Of a DNA stretch of 59,624 nt, positions 33,708 through 43,189 are shown piece after piece. The notes below the pieces were generated by a model. That model saw only the letters and a list, made by a program, of their open reading frames with translations. It had not been told where the DNA came from and did not search any database. Where the stretch lies: assembly GCF_006228125.1 (NCBI RefSeq), contig NZ_VDFY01000158.1, positions 1 to 59,624 of the forward strand, given 5' to 3'. Positions within the stretch are counted from its first letter, which is position 1; the number at the start of each line of letters is the position of its first letter. This DNA comes from Micromonospora orduensis (GTDB taxonomy: Bacteria; Actinomycetota; Actinomycetes; Mycobacteriales; Micromonosporaceae). A program made the position numbers and the translations under genes.

Positions 33708-34874
33708 CTACACCCGCGCCCCCGGGACGAGGACGGTCACCGCCTCGGGGAACGTCGTCACCACACGGCGGGTGTCGTGGCGCGGGTCGACGACGATCAA
33801 CTCGGTGCCGCCCGTGGTCGAGCGCAGCAGCGCGACACCGTCGGCCACCACGCCCAGACAGAGCTGCCGCCCGCCGGTGGAGGGGATCTCGACCCTGGTC
33901 ATCGGGGCTCCCGATGTCACGTCCACGCCCAGCAGCGCCACCGACGGTGCCACCAGCGGCCCCTCCGGAAGGTCGGCCGGGACCAGGTCGGGCCGGCCCA
34001 CCTCCATCCAGATGGTCGGCGGGTCTCCGCCCGTGCGCCAGAGGGCGACCATCGGGCCCACCGCCTCGCCCGGCCTGAGCTGACCGGACCCGATCACGGT
34101 CAGGTTCCGGGACGAGCCGGTGAGCACGTCGCGAAGGGAGAGCGTCAGGTCCTGCGTCGCGGAGACGCTCTCCAGTGGGTTCGCGTCGTACACCGCCAGC
34201 TCCCGGCCGGCGATGAACGCCACCTCGCCGCCGAGGGCGGACAGCGGCAGACCCAGGAGGCGTACGTCGCCGCCGGGCAGCGCCATGGTGGCGAAGGCCC
34301 GACCGGCGGCGCTCGGCTCGGCGAGCAGCACCGACCGGGCGTCAGTGGACCAGAGCCAGAACTCGTACCCGGCCGCCACCTCGTACTCCGCCGTGCCCGA
34401 CAGGTCCCGGATCCGCCACCGACCGTCGCGCTCGGCGGCCAGCCAGCGCCCGTCGGGTGACAGTGACAGGTTCAGCGGGCCGGTGTCGGCGGGGGTACGC
34501 CCGATCCGGAACTGCTCACCCGACCGCGTCACCAGGTAGACGTCGTTCTGCTCGAACGAACGGCTGCCGGGGTCGTACCTGCCGGTGCTGATCTTCCGGT
34601 GGTAGATCAGCGCGCCCGGACCCGCCGCACGGTCGGTCGGCAGGTCCGTCACCCGCGTCGGCTCCGGCAGGTGGGCCGGCAGATCGGTGAACACCTCCCC
34701 AACTCCGGCAGCCACCGGGCGCAACGGTTCCTCCCGCTCGGCCACCGCGACCCGCCACCCGACCACGCCCGCCGCCACCAACACGACGATCACCACGCCC
34801 GCCGCCGCCATCGTTCGCGATCGCCGCCGCGCCGGTGGCGGAACCGCTTGCGCCGATGCCTCCGCAGAATCCAT
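33708..34874 (-). CDS. Membrane-anchored beta-propeller-like hypothetical protein
   Basis: A 388-residue protein with a short cytoplasmic basic segment, one membrane helix (AAAGVVIVVLVAAGVVGW at about 23-40) and a large extracellular domain of repeated strand units such as LNLSLSPDGRWLAAERDGRW and YEFWLWSTDARSVLL. These look like WD40/TolB-type blades. No catalytic motif is seen. It may be a scaffold or sensor; the function is unknown. Its 3' end directly adjoins the sigma-factor remnant. Confidence 0.65.
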   Translation of the reverse strand: MDSAEASAQAVPPPARRRSRTMAAAGVVIVVLVAAGVVGWRVAVAEREEPLRPVAAGVGEVFTDLPAHLPEPTRVTDLPTDRAAGPGALIYHRKISTGRYDPGSRSFEQNDVYLVTRSGEQFRIGRTPADTGPLNLSLSPDGRWLAAERDGRWRIRDLSGTAEYEVAAGYEFWLWSTDARSVLLAEPSAAGRAFATMALPGGDVRLLGLPLSALGGEVAFIAGRELAVYDANPLESVSATQDLTLSLRDVLTGSSRNLTVIGSGQLRPGEAVGPMVALWRTGGDPPTIWMEVGRPDLVPADLPEGPLVAPSVALLGVDVTSGAPMTRVEIPSTGGRQLCLGVVADGVALLRSTTGGTELIVVDPRHDTRRVVTTFPEAVTVLVPGARV

Positions 34875-35103
34875 GGCGGTGCCCCCGTTTCCGGGCGGCT
34901 ACCCGCCCACGCAGAGCGAAGCGGACCTCGCCGGTCAGGTCAACGAGTCAGCTCGATCCGTCACCCGACCTAGACCGGATCGAGATCAGGAACGGTCACC
35001 CACAGACCGATTCGTCGTCGGCGGAGCCGACCCCGCCACCCGCACAGTCAGTCCAGCTCATCGCCGCTCCCTCTGCCTCGGTATCCGGTGCCCCCCGAGG
35101 ACG

Positions 35104-37812
35104 TCAGCGGCGCAGGGTGAGGATCAGGTCGGCGACCAGGGCCGTCCAGCCGGTCTGGTGCCACGCGCCCAGCCCTGCCCCGTTGTCCCCGTGGAAGTAC
35201 TCGGGGAAGGCGACCAGGTCCCGCCAGTCCGGGTGGGTCTGGAAGATGCGGCACGCGCCGTAGATCGGCCGTCGCCCCCAGTCGTCCTGGGTGAACAGCG
35301 AGATCAGTCGGGCGGACAGGTCGTTGGCGATCTCGTCCAACGTCCGCTTCACACCGGAGCGGGTCGGATACTCCACCTGGAGGTCGTCGCCGAAGAACGC
35401 CGCGTAGTCGCGCAACGCGCTGATCAGCAGGAAGTTCGTCGGCATCCAGATCGGCCCGCGCCAGTTGGAGTTGCCGCCGAACAGGCCGCTGGTGGACTCG
35501 GCCGGCTCGTACCCGACGGAGAACTCCTGCCCGCCGAGGGTCACCGAGAACGGCTTGTCCAGGTGGGCGCGGGACAGCGTACGCAGCCCGAAGTCGGACA
35601 GGAACTCGTCGGAGTCGAGCATCCGGGCGAGCAACCGGACCACCTGCTCCGGGCCGACCATGGACAGCAGTCGCTGCTGGCGCCCGTCGGGGCCGAGCCG
35701 GCGGGTGCCGATCACCTGGGCGTACTCGGGGCGGTTGGTGAGGAACCAGCGCAGCCGGGCACCCAGCTCCGGCAGGCGGTGCAGGGTCTTCGCGGTGAGC
35801 CGGGTGGTGGCGGCCAGCGGCAGCAGCCCGACCACCGAACGGACCTTCAGCGGCACCTTCGTGCCGTCGGCGAGGCGCAGCACGTCGTAGAAGAAGGCGT
35901 CCTCGTCGTCCCACAACCCCTGCTCGTACGCGGCGGCGGCGATGTACGCGAAGTGCTCGAAGAACTTGGTGGCGGTGTCCACCCACGTCCGGTCGTGTTC
36001 GGCAAGCACGATCGCCATGTCCAGCAGGTTGAGCGCGTACATGGCCATCCAGCCGGTGCCGTCGGACTGCTCCAGCACACCGGCCACCGGCAGCGCCGCC
36101 GAGCGGTCGAACGGCCCGACGTTGTCCAGCCCGAGGAAGCCGCCCTCGAACACGTTGTTGCCGCCGGTGTCCTTGCGGTTGACCCACCAGGTGAAGTTGA
36201 GCAGCAGCTTGTGCATCACCCGGCCCAGGAACTCGAAGTCCCGACCGCCGTCGATCTCGAAGACCTTCAGCGCCGCCCAGGCGTGCACCGGCGGGTTCAC
36301 GTCCCCGAACGCCCACTCGTACGCCGGGATCTGCCCGTTGGGGTGCAGGTACCACTCGCGCAGCAGGAGCAGCAGTTGGTCCTTGGCGAAGCCCGGGTCG
36401 ACGCGGGCGATGCTCACGCAGTGGAAGGCCAGGTCCCAGGCCGCGTACCAGGGGTACTCCCACGGGTCGGGCATGGAGATAACGTCGAAGCTGGTCATGT
36501 GCCACCAGGCGCTGTTGCGCCCGTGCCGGCGCCCGGCCGGCGGGGGCGACGAGCCGGGATCGCCCTCCAGCCAGCGTTTGACGTCGAAGTGGTAGAACTG
36601 CTTGCCCCACATCAGCCCGGCGATGGCCTGCCGGGCGACCAGCGCCTCGTCGGGCGTGGCGGCCGGCGGGATCACCCCGGCGAAGAAGCGGTTCGCCTCG
36701 GCCCGGCGGGCCCACACCACTGCCTCGAACCCCGCGCCGAGGTCGGCCGGGGGCGGCGGGGTGGCGGCCGGTGGCGACGCGGTACGGGTCAGCCGCAGCC
36801 GGATCTGCCGCTGCCCACCGGCTGGCACGTCGAGCACGTAGTGCAGCGCGCCCTTGGTGCCCTCCCGGGCCGGGTTGACGGTGGCCGCGCCGTTGACCAC
36901 GTGGTCGTTGATGCCGTCCTTCGGGTACGCCGAGCGGCCGGGCAGTCCCCAGAGCCGCTCGGCGTTCGTGTCGTTGTCGCAGAGCAGCGGCACCGGGTCA
37001 CCGTCGCCCTCCAGCAGCAACTGGCCGAGCACCCGGTGCTCACCGACCAGCCGGGCGCCCTCGCCGGTCAGCCGGGGAATCCGGTCGCCCCCGGGCAGGC
37101 CCCAGGACCAGGTGTTGCGGAACCACAGGGTGGGCAGCACGTGCAGCGTGGCCGCCCGGTCGCCCCGGTTGGCCACGGTGATCACCATGCACAGGTCGGT
37201 CGGGGACGCCTTGGCGTAGTCGACGGTCACCGCCCAGTACCTGTCGTCGTCGAAGATCCCGGTGTCCACCAGCTCGTACTCGGTGTCGTCCCGGCCGCGC
37301 AGCGCGTTCACCGCGACAAGCTCGTCGTACGGGAAGGCGGCCTGCGGGTAGTGGTAGCGCCAGCGCATCCAGGAGTGCGTCGGGGTGCTGTCGAGATACC
37401 ACCAGTACTCCTTGACGTCCTCCCCGTGGTTGCCGCCGTCACCGCCGAGGCCGAACATCCGCTCCTTGAGGATCGGGTCCTTGCCGTTCCAGAGCGCGAG
37501 GGCGAACGCGAAGGTCTGTCGGTCGTCGCAGACGCCCGCCATCCCGTCTTCGTTCCACCGGTAGGCTCTGGACCGCGCGTGGTCGTGCGGGAAGTAGTCC
37601 CAGGCCGTACCGTGCTCGCTGTAGTCCTCCCGTACCGTCCCCCACGCCCGTTCGGACAGATAGGGACCCCATGCGCGCCAATCCTGCTCACCCGAGTCGG
37701 CCTGGGCGAGCCGGAGCCGCTCAGCGTCGGGTGGCGGGGCGTCGGAGGACGAACGGTCAGTGATCACGTGCACATCTTTGACGCCGCCGCGGTACTTGAC
37801 CACAGCGGCCAT
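35104..37812 (-). CDS. GH63-like (MGH1-type) glucosidase
   Basis: A 902-residue cytoplasmic enzyme with an (alpha/alpha)6-barrel catalytic domain. Recognised segments: YLSERAWGTVREDYSEHGTA, DWRAWGPY near the start, WGKQFYHFDVKRW, a WDLAFHCVSIARVDPGFAKD barrel segment, PNGQIPAYEWAFGDVNPPVH and WRGPIWMPTNFLLISAL. Substrates of characterised relatives include mannosylglycerate, glucosylglycerate and glucosyl oligosaccharides. It is divergent from a GH133-like gene only 42 bp away. A later GTG at 37773 is a possible start, which would leave more promoter space. Confidence 0.85.
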   Translation of the reverse strand: MAAVVKYRGGVKDVHVITDRSSSDAPPPDAERLRLAQADSGEQDWRAWGPYLSERAWGTVREDYSEHGTAWDYFPHDHARSRAYRWNEDGMAGVCDDRQTFAFALALWNGKDPILKERMFGLGGDGGNHGEDVKEYWWYLDSTPTHSWMRWRYHYPQAAFPYDELVAVNALRGRDDTEYELVDTGIFDDDRYWAVTVDYAKASPTDLCMVITVANRGDRAATLHVLPTLWFRNTWSWGLPGGDRIPRLTGEGARLVGEHRVLGQLLLEGDGDPVPLLCDNDTNAERLWGLPGRSAYPKDGINDHVVNGAATVNPAREGTKGALHYVLDVPAGGQRQIRLRLTRTASPPAATPPPPADLGAGFEAVVWARRAEANRFFAGVIPPAATPDEALVARQAIAGLMWGKQFYHFDVKRWLEGDPGSSPPPAGRRHGRNSAWWHMTSFDVISMPDPWEYPWYAAWDLAFHCVSIARVDPGFAKDQLLLLLREWYLHPNGQIPAYEWAFGDVNPPVHAWAALKVFEIDGGRDFEFLGRVMHKLLLNFTWWVNRKDTGGNNVFEGGFLGLDNVGPFDRSAALPVAGVLEQSDGTGWMAMYALNLLDMAIVLAEHDRTWVDTATKFFEHFAYIAAAAYEQGLWDDEDAFFYDVLRLADGTKVPLKVRSVVGLLPLAATTRLTAKTLHRLPELGARLRWFLTNRPEYAQVIGTRRLGPDGRQQRLLSMVGPEQVVRLLARMLDSDEFLSDFGLRTLSRAHLDKPFSVTLGGQEFSVGYEPAESTSGLFGGNSNWRGPIWMPTNFLLISALRDYAAFFGDDLQVEYPTRSGVKRTLDEIANDLSARLISLFTQDDWGRRPIYGACRIFQTHPDWRDLVAFPEYFHGDNGAGLGAWHQTGWTALVADLILTLRR

Positions 37813-37854
37813 TCTCGTCGTGGCGTGTTACACCCCGCCGCCGGTGGAGGAAAG

Positions 37855-39798
37855 TTGATCGACATTCACTTCGGCCCGCAGGTCTGTGGCGATCTGGGCA
37901 GCGCGGCGAGCCGGGAATGGCTGGTGCCCGACGGTGTCGGCGGGTACGCGATGGGCACCGTCGGCGGCCTGCGCACCCGCCGCTACCACGGTCTGCTGGT
38001 GGTGCCCGGCGAAACTCCCGCGTCCCGCCAGGTGGGACTGGTCAGCCTGGATCCGGCGGTCACCCTGCCGTCCGGCGCCCGGGTGCGGCTCGGCGCGCAC
38101 GAATGGTCCTCCGGCGTCGTGGACCCGCGCGGCTTCGAGTTGCTGGAACGCTTCGACCTGGTCGACGGGCTGCCCCGGTGGCGGTGGCGGATCGGCGCCG
38201 TGGTGATCGAACGGGAGCTGGCCATGCTGCCGGGCCGCTCCTGCGTGGCGGTGGTGCACCGGCTGATCGCGGGTGGTCCGGTCCGGCTGGAGCTGTCCGC
38301 CGCCTGCACCTGGCGGGACGCGCACGGCGAACGGCGTGCCGACGGCCCGACACCCCAGGTCGAGGCGGTGGCCGACGGCGCGGTGGTCGAGGGGGCGTAC
38401 CGGCTGGCCGGCCCGGGCTGGGCGCCCGAGGGGCAGTGGTGGCTGGGCGTGCACCACCGGGAGGAGGCCCACCGGGGCCTGCACCCCGACGAGGATCTCT
38501 GGTACGCGGGACGCTTCACCGGCGAGCTGGAACGCCCCGGTGACACCGTGTCGGTGCGCGCCTGGGCGGGCCGGCTCGACGAGGAGCCGCCGAGCGCCAC
38601 GGAGATCGTGGCGACGGCCCGGCGGCGCAACCGGCAGGTGGTGGCGACGGCCCAGTCCGCCGACCCGGTCGACGCGACCCTCGCGCTGGCCGCCGACGCG
38701 TTCGTGATCCGTCCCGGCGGCGCGGCGGTCGACGTGGTGGCCGGGTACCCGTGGTTCGGCGCCTGGTCGCGGGACACGATGATCTCGTACGAGGGGTTGT
38801 TCCTCTGCACGAACCGCGCCGACGAGGGTCGGGAGCTGCTGCGGTCGTACGCGGCGACGCTGTCCGAGGGGATGCTCGCCAACACGGCCGACACCGGGCG
38901 GGTGGAGTACAACACCGTCGACGGCACGCTGTGGTTCCTGCACGCGGTGAGCCGGCACGTGACGGTCACCGGCGACACCGATCTCGGCGACGAGCTGCTG
39001 CCGGCGCTGCGCACGGTCGTCGACGCGCACGTGGCCGGCACCCGCTACGGGATCGCCGTCGACCCGGCCGACGGGCTGCTCGCCCAGGGCGCCCCGGGCA
39101 CCGCCCTGACCTGGATGGACGCCCGGGTGTACGGGGTGCCGGTCACCCCGCGTACCGGCAAGCCGGTCGAGGTCAACGCGCTGTGGATCAACGGGCTGGC
39201 CGGGCTCGCCGAGTTGACCGAGCTGGCCGGGCAGGACGCGGCCGAGCTGTGGCGGCGGCACGGGCAGGCGGTCGCCTCGTTCCGGGACCGGTTCCCCGCC
39301 CCGACGGGCTGGCTGCACGACGTGCTGGACGCGCCCGCGCCGGCGTACCCGCTGGGTGGCGCCGCCCTGCACGACGACGACGCGCTGCGCCCGAACCAGC
39401 TGCTGGCGTGGTCGTTGCCGTTCGCGCCGCTGGAGCCCGACGAGCAGACACTGCGGCGGGTGGCGGCGGGGCTGCTCACCCCGCTCGGGCTGCGCAGTCT
39501 CGCCCCGGATTCGCCCGAGTTCGTGGGCCGGCACCAGGGCGGTCCCGCCGAGCGGGACGGCGGTTATCACCAGGGCACGGTGTGGCCGTGGCTGCTCGGC
39601 CCGTACGTGGACGCGTGCCGCCGGAGCAAGATGTCGGTCGATGACGTATTCATCGGCATTGAGGCCCATCTGACCGAATATGGGCTAGGATCGGTAAGCG
39701 AGACGGCCGACGGCCTCGCGCCGCACTCCGCGACCGGCTGCCCCTTCCAGGCATGGTCGGTGGCCGAGCTGCTGCGGGTACGCCGAAAGGGCCAGTAG
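37855..39798 (+). CDS. Amylo-alpha-1,6-glucosidase-like glycogen debranching protein (GH133)
   Basis: A 647-residue protein. The TTG at 37855 is chosen because GGAGG lies 4 nt upstream and the family's start (IDIHFGPQVCGDLGSAASRE) follows directly; longer frames lack any family sequence. The N-terminal beta domain contains REWLVPDGVGGYAMGTVGGL, and the alpha/alpha barrel contains WFGAWSRDTMISYEGL, VEYNTVDGTLWFLHA, TWMDARVYG and KPVEVNALWINGLAGL. It probably removes alpha-1,6 branches from glycogen-like glucans. Followed by a glycosyltransferase gene on the same strand. Confidence 0.9.
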   Translation: MIDIHFGPQVCGDLGSAASREWLVPDGVGGYAMGTVGGLRTRRYHGLLVVPGETPASRQVGLVSLDPAVTLPSGARVRLGAHEWSSGVVDPRGFELLERFDLVDGLPRWRWRIGAVVIERELAMLPGRSCVAVVHRLIAGGPVRLELSAACTWRDAHGERRADGPTPQVEAVADGAVVEGAYRLAGPGWAPEGQWWLGVHHREEAHRGLHPDEDLWYAGRFTGELERPGDTVSVRAWAGRLDEEPPSATEIVATARRRNRQVVATAQSADPVDATLALAADAFVIRPGGAAVDVVAGYPWFGAWSRDTMISYEGLFLCTNRADEGRELLRSYAATLSEGMLANTADTGRVEYNTVDGTLWFLHAVSRHVTVTGDTDLGDELLPALRTVVDAHVAGTRYGIAVDPADGLLAQGAPGTALTWMDARVYGVPVTPRTGKPVEVNALWINGLAGLAELTELAGQDAAELWRRHGQAVASFRDRFPAPTGWLHDVLDAPAPAYPLGGAALHDDDALRPNQLLAWSLPFAPLEPDEQTLRRVAAGLLTPLGLRSLAPDSPEFVGRHQGGPAERDGGYHQGTVWPWLLGPYVDACRRSKMSVDDVFIGIEAHLTEYGLGSVSETADGLAPHSATGCPFQAWSVAELLRVRRKGQ

Positions 39799-39878
39799 CG
39801 CTTTACACGACCGCAACGGCGGTGTCGCCGCTGGTTATCTCGGCCCCGGCAGGATTGGCCCCGATCCAGACGCGACGG

Positions 39879-39898
39879 CGACACCGACTCCGGTGTCG
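39879..39898 (+). other. Small hairpin before the GT4 gene
   Basis: CGACACCG (39879-39886) pairs with CGGTGTCG (39891-39898) around an ACTC loop, 37 nt upstream of the glycosyltransferase start. It may be a terminator or attenuator between the two genes. Confidence 0.4.
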
Positions 39899-39935
39899 GT
39901 CGGCGCGCGCCCGGGGACAACTCAAAGGGGGCCGC

Positions 39936-41270
39936 ATGTCACCCGACGCCCACGTGATCGACATCCACCCCGCCCGACACCTGCGGGTGCTGATGCTCTC
40001 CTGGGAGTATCCGCCGGTGCTCGTCGGCGGCCTCGGCCGACACGTGCACGCCCTCTCCGTCGCCCTCGCCGCCGCCGGCCACGAGGTCACAGTCGTCACC
40101 CGCCACAGCGACGGCGCACCCCTGGAGGAGTACGCCGACGGCGTGCGCATCCTGCGCGCCCCCGAGGACCCCGTCACCTTCCCCCTGGTCACCAGCTCCC
40201 TGCTCGCCTGGACGATGGCCTTCAACCACACCCTCACCCGCACCGCCCTGCGCGCCACCGAAGCCGGCTCGTACGACGTCATCCACGCCCACGACTGGCT
40301 CGTCGCCCACACCGCCATCACCCTGCGCGACCACCTGGACCTCCCGCTCGTCACCACCATCCACGCCACCGAGGCCGGCCGGCACCAGGGCTGGCTGCCC
40401 GAGGAGATGAACCGCACCATCCACGGCGTCGAACACTGGCTCAGCGGCTCGTCCACCCGCGTGATCACCTGCTCGGGGTACATGCGCGACCAGGTCACCA
40501 CCCTGTTCGACCTGCCGGCCGCGCAGGTCGACGTGGTGCCCAACGGGGTCGACGACCGCGCCTGGCGGGCGCGGCCGCGTGCGGTCGCCTCGGCCCGCGC
40601 CCGGTTCGCCAGCAGCGGCCCGCTGGTCGGGTACGCCGGGCGGCTGGTCTACGAGAAGGGGGTCCAGCATCTCGTGCACGCGCTGCCCCGGCTGCGCGAG
40701 GAGCACCCCGGGCTGCGCGTGGTGATCGCCGGCGACGGCCCGTACCGCGCCGAGTTGGAGGCCCAGGCCCGCCGGCTGGCGCTCAGCTCGACCGTCCGCT
40801 TCACCGGCTTCCTCGACGCCACCCAACTGCCCGCGGTGCTCGGCGCCACCGACGCGACAGTGGTGCCCAGCCTCTACGAACCGTTCGGCATGGTGGCGCT
40901 GGAGGCGGCGGCCGCCGGCGCGCCCCTCGCCGTGGCCCGCACCGGCGGCCTCGCCGAGATCGTCGAGCCCGGCGTGACAGGTGTGACGTTCCCGCACAGC
41001 GACCCGGACGCGCTCGCCGGTGCGGTCGGTCAGCTCCTCGGCGACGAGGTCTTCGCCCGCCGGGTGGCCCGCAGGGCCCGCACCATGGTCGGCGAACGGT
41101 ACGGCTGGGCCACGATCGCGGCGCGCACCGCCGCCAGCTACGCCAGCGCACGCCGGGAGCACGGCCCCCTCCAGGCCCGGCGTGCCGCCGCCCAACTTGC
41201 CGGCGGACGTACCCGGATCGCCATTCCGGACGGCAATCTGCTCGCCGCCGTCGACCACGCCGCCTGCTGA
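39936..41270 (+). CDS. GT4 glycosyltransferase, Rv3032-like alpha-1,4-glucosyltransferase
   Basis: A 444-residue GT-B enzyme. N-terminal LRVLMLSWEYPPVLVGGLGR, then DVIHAHDWLVAHTAI, TTIHATEAGRHQGWL, a donor-binding VGYAGRLVYEKGVQHL and the EX7E-like PSLYEPFGMVALEAAAAG. The pattern follows mycobacterial Rv3032, which elongates alpha-1,4-glucans in methylglucose lipopolysaccharide and glycogen pathways. The preceding debranching enzyme supports an alpha-glucan role. Spacing from that gene is 137 bp with a small hairpin, so transcription may be partly separate. Confidence 0.88.
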   Translation: MSPDAHVIDIHPARHLRVLMLSWEYPPVLVGGLGRHVHALSVALAAAGHEVTVVTRHSDGAPLEEYADGVRILRAPEDPVTFPLVTSSLLAWTMAFNHTLTRTALRATEAGSYDVIHAHDWLVAHTAITLRDHLDLPLVTTIHATEAGRHQGWLPEEMNRTIHGVEHWLSGSSTRVITCSGYMRDQVTTLFDLPAAQVDVVPNGVDDRAWRARPRAVASARARFASSGPLVGYAGRLVYEKGVQHLVHALPRLREEHPGLRVVIAGDGPYRAELEAQARRLALSSTVRFTGFLDATQLPAVLGATDATVVPSLYEPFGMVALEAAAAGAPLAVARTGGLAEIVEPGVTGVTFPHSDPDALAGAVGQLLGDEVFARRVARRARTMVGERYGWATIAARTAASYASARREHGPLQARRAAAQLAGGRTRIAIPDGNLLAAVDHAAC

Positions 41271-41354
41271 GGTTACGTCAGATGACCTATAGGTGACTTC
41301 CGATCCGCTGGTTAGGGTGTAGCCCGGACAGCGGCTGAGGAGGAGCGTGCGCAG

Positions 41355-43070
41355 GTGCTGATCGCTGGTCGGTACCGGTTGCTCGACCTGGTCGGTCGCG
41401 GGGGCATGGGTCGGGTGTGGCGGGCCCGCGACGAGATGCTGCACCGCGAGGTCGCGGTCAAGGAGGTCGTGCCGCCGAGCTGGCTGGCCGACCACGAGCG
41501 GGCCGAGCTGCGCTCGCGCACCCTGCGGGAGGCACGCGCGGCGGCCCGGCTCATCCACCCCGCCGTGGTACGGCTGTACGACGTCGTGCCGGTCGAGGGC
41601 AGCCCCTGGATCGTGATGGAGTACGTCCCGTCGCGCACCCTCCAGGACGTCCTGGACGCCGAGGGGCCGCTGGAGCCGGCCCGGGCGGCCCGGATCGGCT
41701 TGGCGCTGCTCGGTGCGCTGCACGCCGCGCACACGGCCGGGGTGCTGCACCGCGACATCAAGCCGCAGAACGTGCTCATGGCGCACGACGGGCGGGTGAT
41801 GCTCACCGACTTCGGGCTGGCCACCTTCGACGGCGGCGACGGCGCGATGACCCGCCCCGGGATGGTGCTCGGCTCCCCGCAGTACGTCGCCCCGGAGCGG
41901 GCCGCCGAGGGGGTGTCCACGGTGGCCGCCGACCTGTGGTCGCTCGGGGCCACCCTGCACGCCGCCGTCGAGGGCCGCTCCCCGTACGCCCGCAGCACCG
42001 CGATGGCCACCCTGAGCGCGCTGGCCGCCGGACCGCCGGACCCGGCCCCGCACGCCGGGCCGCTCGCACCGCTGCTCGCCGGCCTGTTGAGTCGTGACCC
42101 GCGTGACCGTCTCGACCACGCCGCGGCCCGCCGGCTGCTCACGAGCGCGGCGGGCGGCCACACCGATGCGTCCGGGACGTCCGACGACCCCGACCCGCGC
42201 GCGGCGTCCGCCCGCGACGAGCCGCCGCCTGGCGACCGGCCTGCCGATGCCGACGACCCGGCCGACCAGGACGCCACCATCCCGCTACCCGAGCCCGGCG
42301 GGTCCGCCACCGACCCGGCAGACTCCGCCTCCCCCGCCGCTCCGCGTCGGCGCCGGGGCGCGCTGATCGCGGTGGCGCTGCTGGTGGCCGCCGCCGCTGG
42401 CGTGGGCACCGCGTTGGCCGTCACCGGTGACGAGCCCGGCGACACCGCGGGCCGGCCCGCCGCGTCGCCGTCGACCCCTTTCCCGGACGGGCCGGGCTAC
42501 CCGGGTGGGCCGGGTCGCGGCCCCGACCGGCCCGGTCCGCCGCCGGTCGGGCGGGGGGACGTACCCCCGCCGCCGTTCGAATGTGTCCGGCCGCACGTGA
42601 CCGGCGCGCCGGTGCTGGCCGGCACGCCGCTGCCGGGCGAACGGCTCCGGCCGCCACCCGGCTGGGTCTGGCACGCCGACACCACCGGCTTCCGGGTCTC
42701 CGTACCGGCGACCTGGTACTACTCCCGCGACGGCGCGGTGGCCTGCTTCCAGGACCCGGCGACCGGCCGGGCCTTCAGCGTCGCCGCGGGCGGCGGCGCC
42801 GATCCGCTGGTCCGGCTGCGCGCGGCCCGCGACGCGGCGGCCGGGGCCGGGGCGTTGCCGGGGTACGACGAGATCCGGCTCGCCGCGATCGACGGCGGGG
42901 CGGAGTGGGAGTGCCGCTGGACGGCCCCGTACGGCGCGTGGCTGCACGCCCGGCAACAGGCCGTCACGGCCGGCCGTTGGACGCTGGGTTGGATCACCGA
43001 CGACAGGGACTGGATCCGGGCCGGCACCGACTGGACGACAGTCCGAAACAGTTTCCGACCACCCCCCTGA
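41355..43070 (+). CDS. Transmembrane Ser/Thr protein kinase (tandem copy 1)
   Basis: A 571-residue Hanks-type kinase. The kinase domain (about 5-265) has a glycine loop VGRGGMGRVW, Lys36 in VAVKEVV, HRDIKPQN (D134) and DFG (D152). A Pro/Asp-rich juxtamembrane region and one membrane helix near 335-355 follow, then a Pro-rich stalk and an extracellular domain beginning GWVWHADTTGFRVSVPATW. The GTG start at 41355 follows GAGGAGGAG at long spacing. Its extracellular domain matches that of the next gene, not PASTA, so the two sense through a shared unknown module. Confidence 0.9.
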   Translation: MLIAGRYRLLDLVGRGGMGRVWRARDEMLHREVAVKEVVPPSWLADHERAELRSRTLREARAAARLIHPAVVRLYDVVPVEGSPWIVMEYVPSRTLQDVLDAEGPLEPARAARIGLALLGALHAAHTAGVLHRDIKPQNVLMAHDGRVMLTDFGLATFDGGDGAMTRPGMVLGSPQYVAPERAAEGVSTVAADLWSLGATLHAAVEGRSPYARSTAMATLSALAAGPPDPAPHAGPLAPLLAGLLSRDPRDRLDHAAARRLLTSAAGGHTDASGTSDDPDPRAASARDEPPPGDRPADADDPADQDATIPLPEPGGSATDPADSASPAAPRRRRGALIAVALLVAAAAGVGTALAVTGDEPGDTAGRPAASPSTPFPDGPGYPGGPGRGPDRPGPPPVGRGDVPPPPFECVRPHVTGAPVLAGTPLPGERLRPPPGWVWHADTTGFRVSVPATWYYSRDGAVACFQDPATGRAFSVAAGGGADPLVRLRAARDAAAGAGALPGYDEIRLAAIDGGAEWECRWTAPYGAWLHARQQAVTAGRWTLGWITDDRDWIRAGTDWTTVRNSFRPPP

Positions 43071-43189
43071 CCTGCGCCGTATGGTCATGATCCCGACCAC
43101 CGTCCGGCGTGGACCGAGGCCGGTCAGCGGATGAGAAACCCGACTTTGGTGGTTATCGTGTAACTCGGGGTGACCGAGGGGGAGCGACC

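Noticed and set aside
34687..37850. 5' extension of the debranching-enzyme frame (1703 codons in total)
   Set aside because: Only the part from the TTG at 37855 carries family sequence and a ribosome site; the rest is antisense to the GH63-like gene.
41285..41294. Perfect 10-bp palindrome ACCTATAGGT before kinase 1
   Set aside because: Too short to call an operator, no copy before kinase 2, and no matching promoter spacing.
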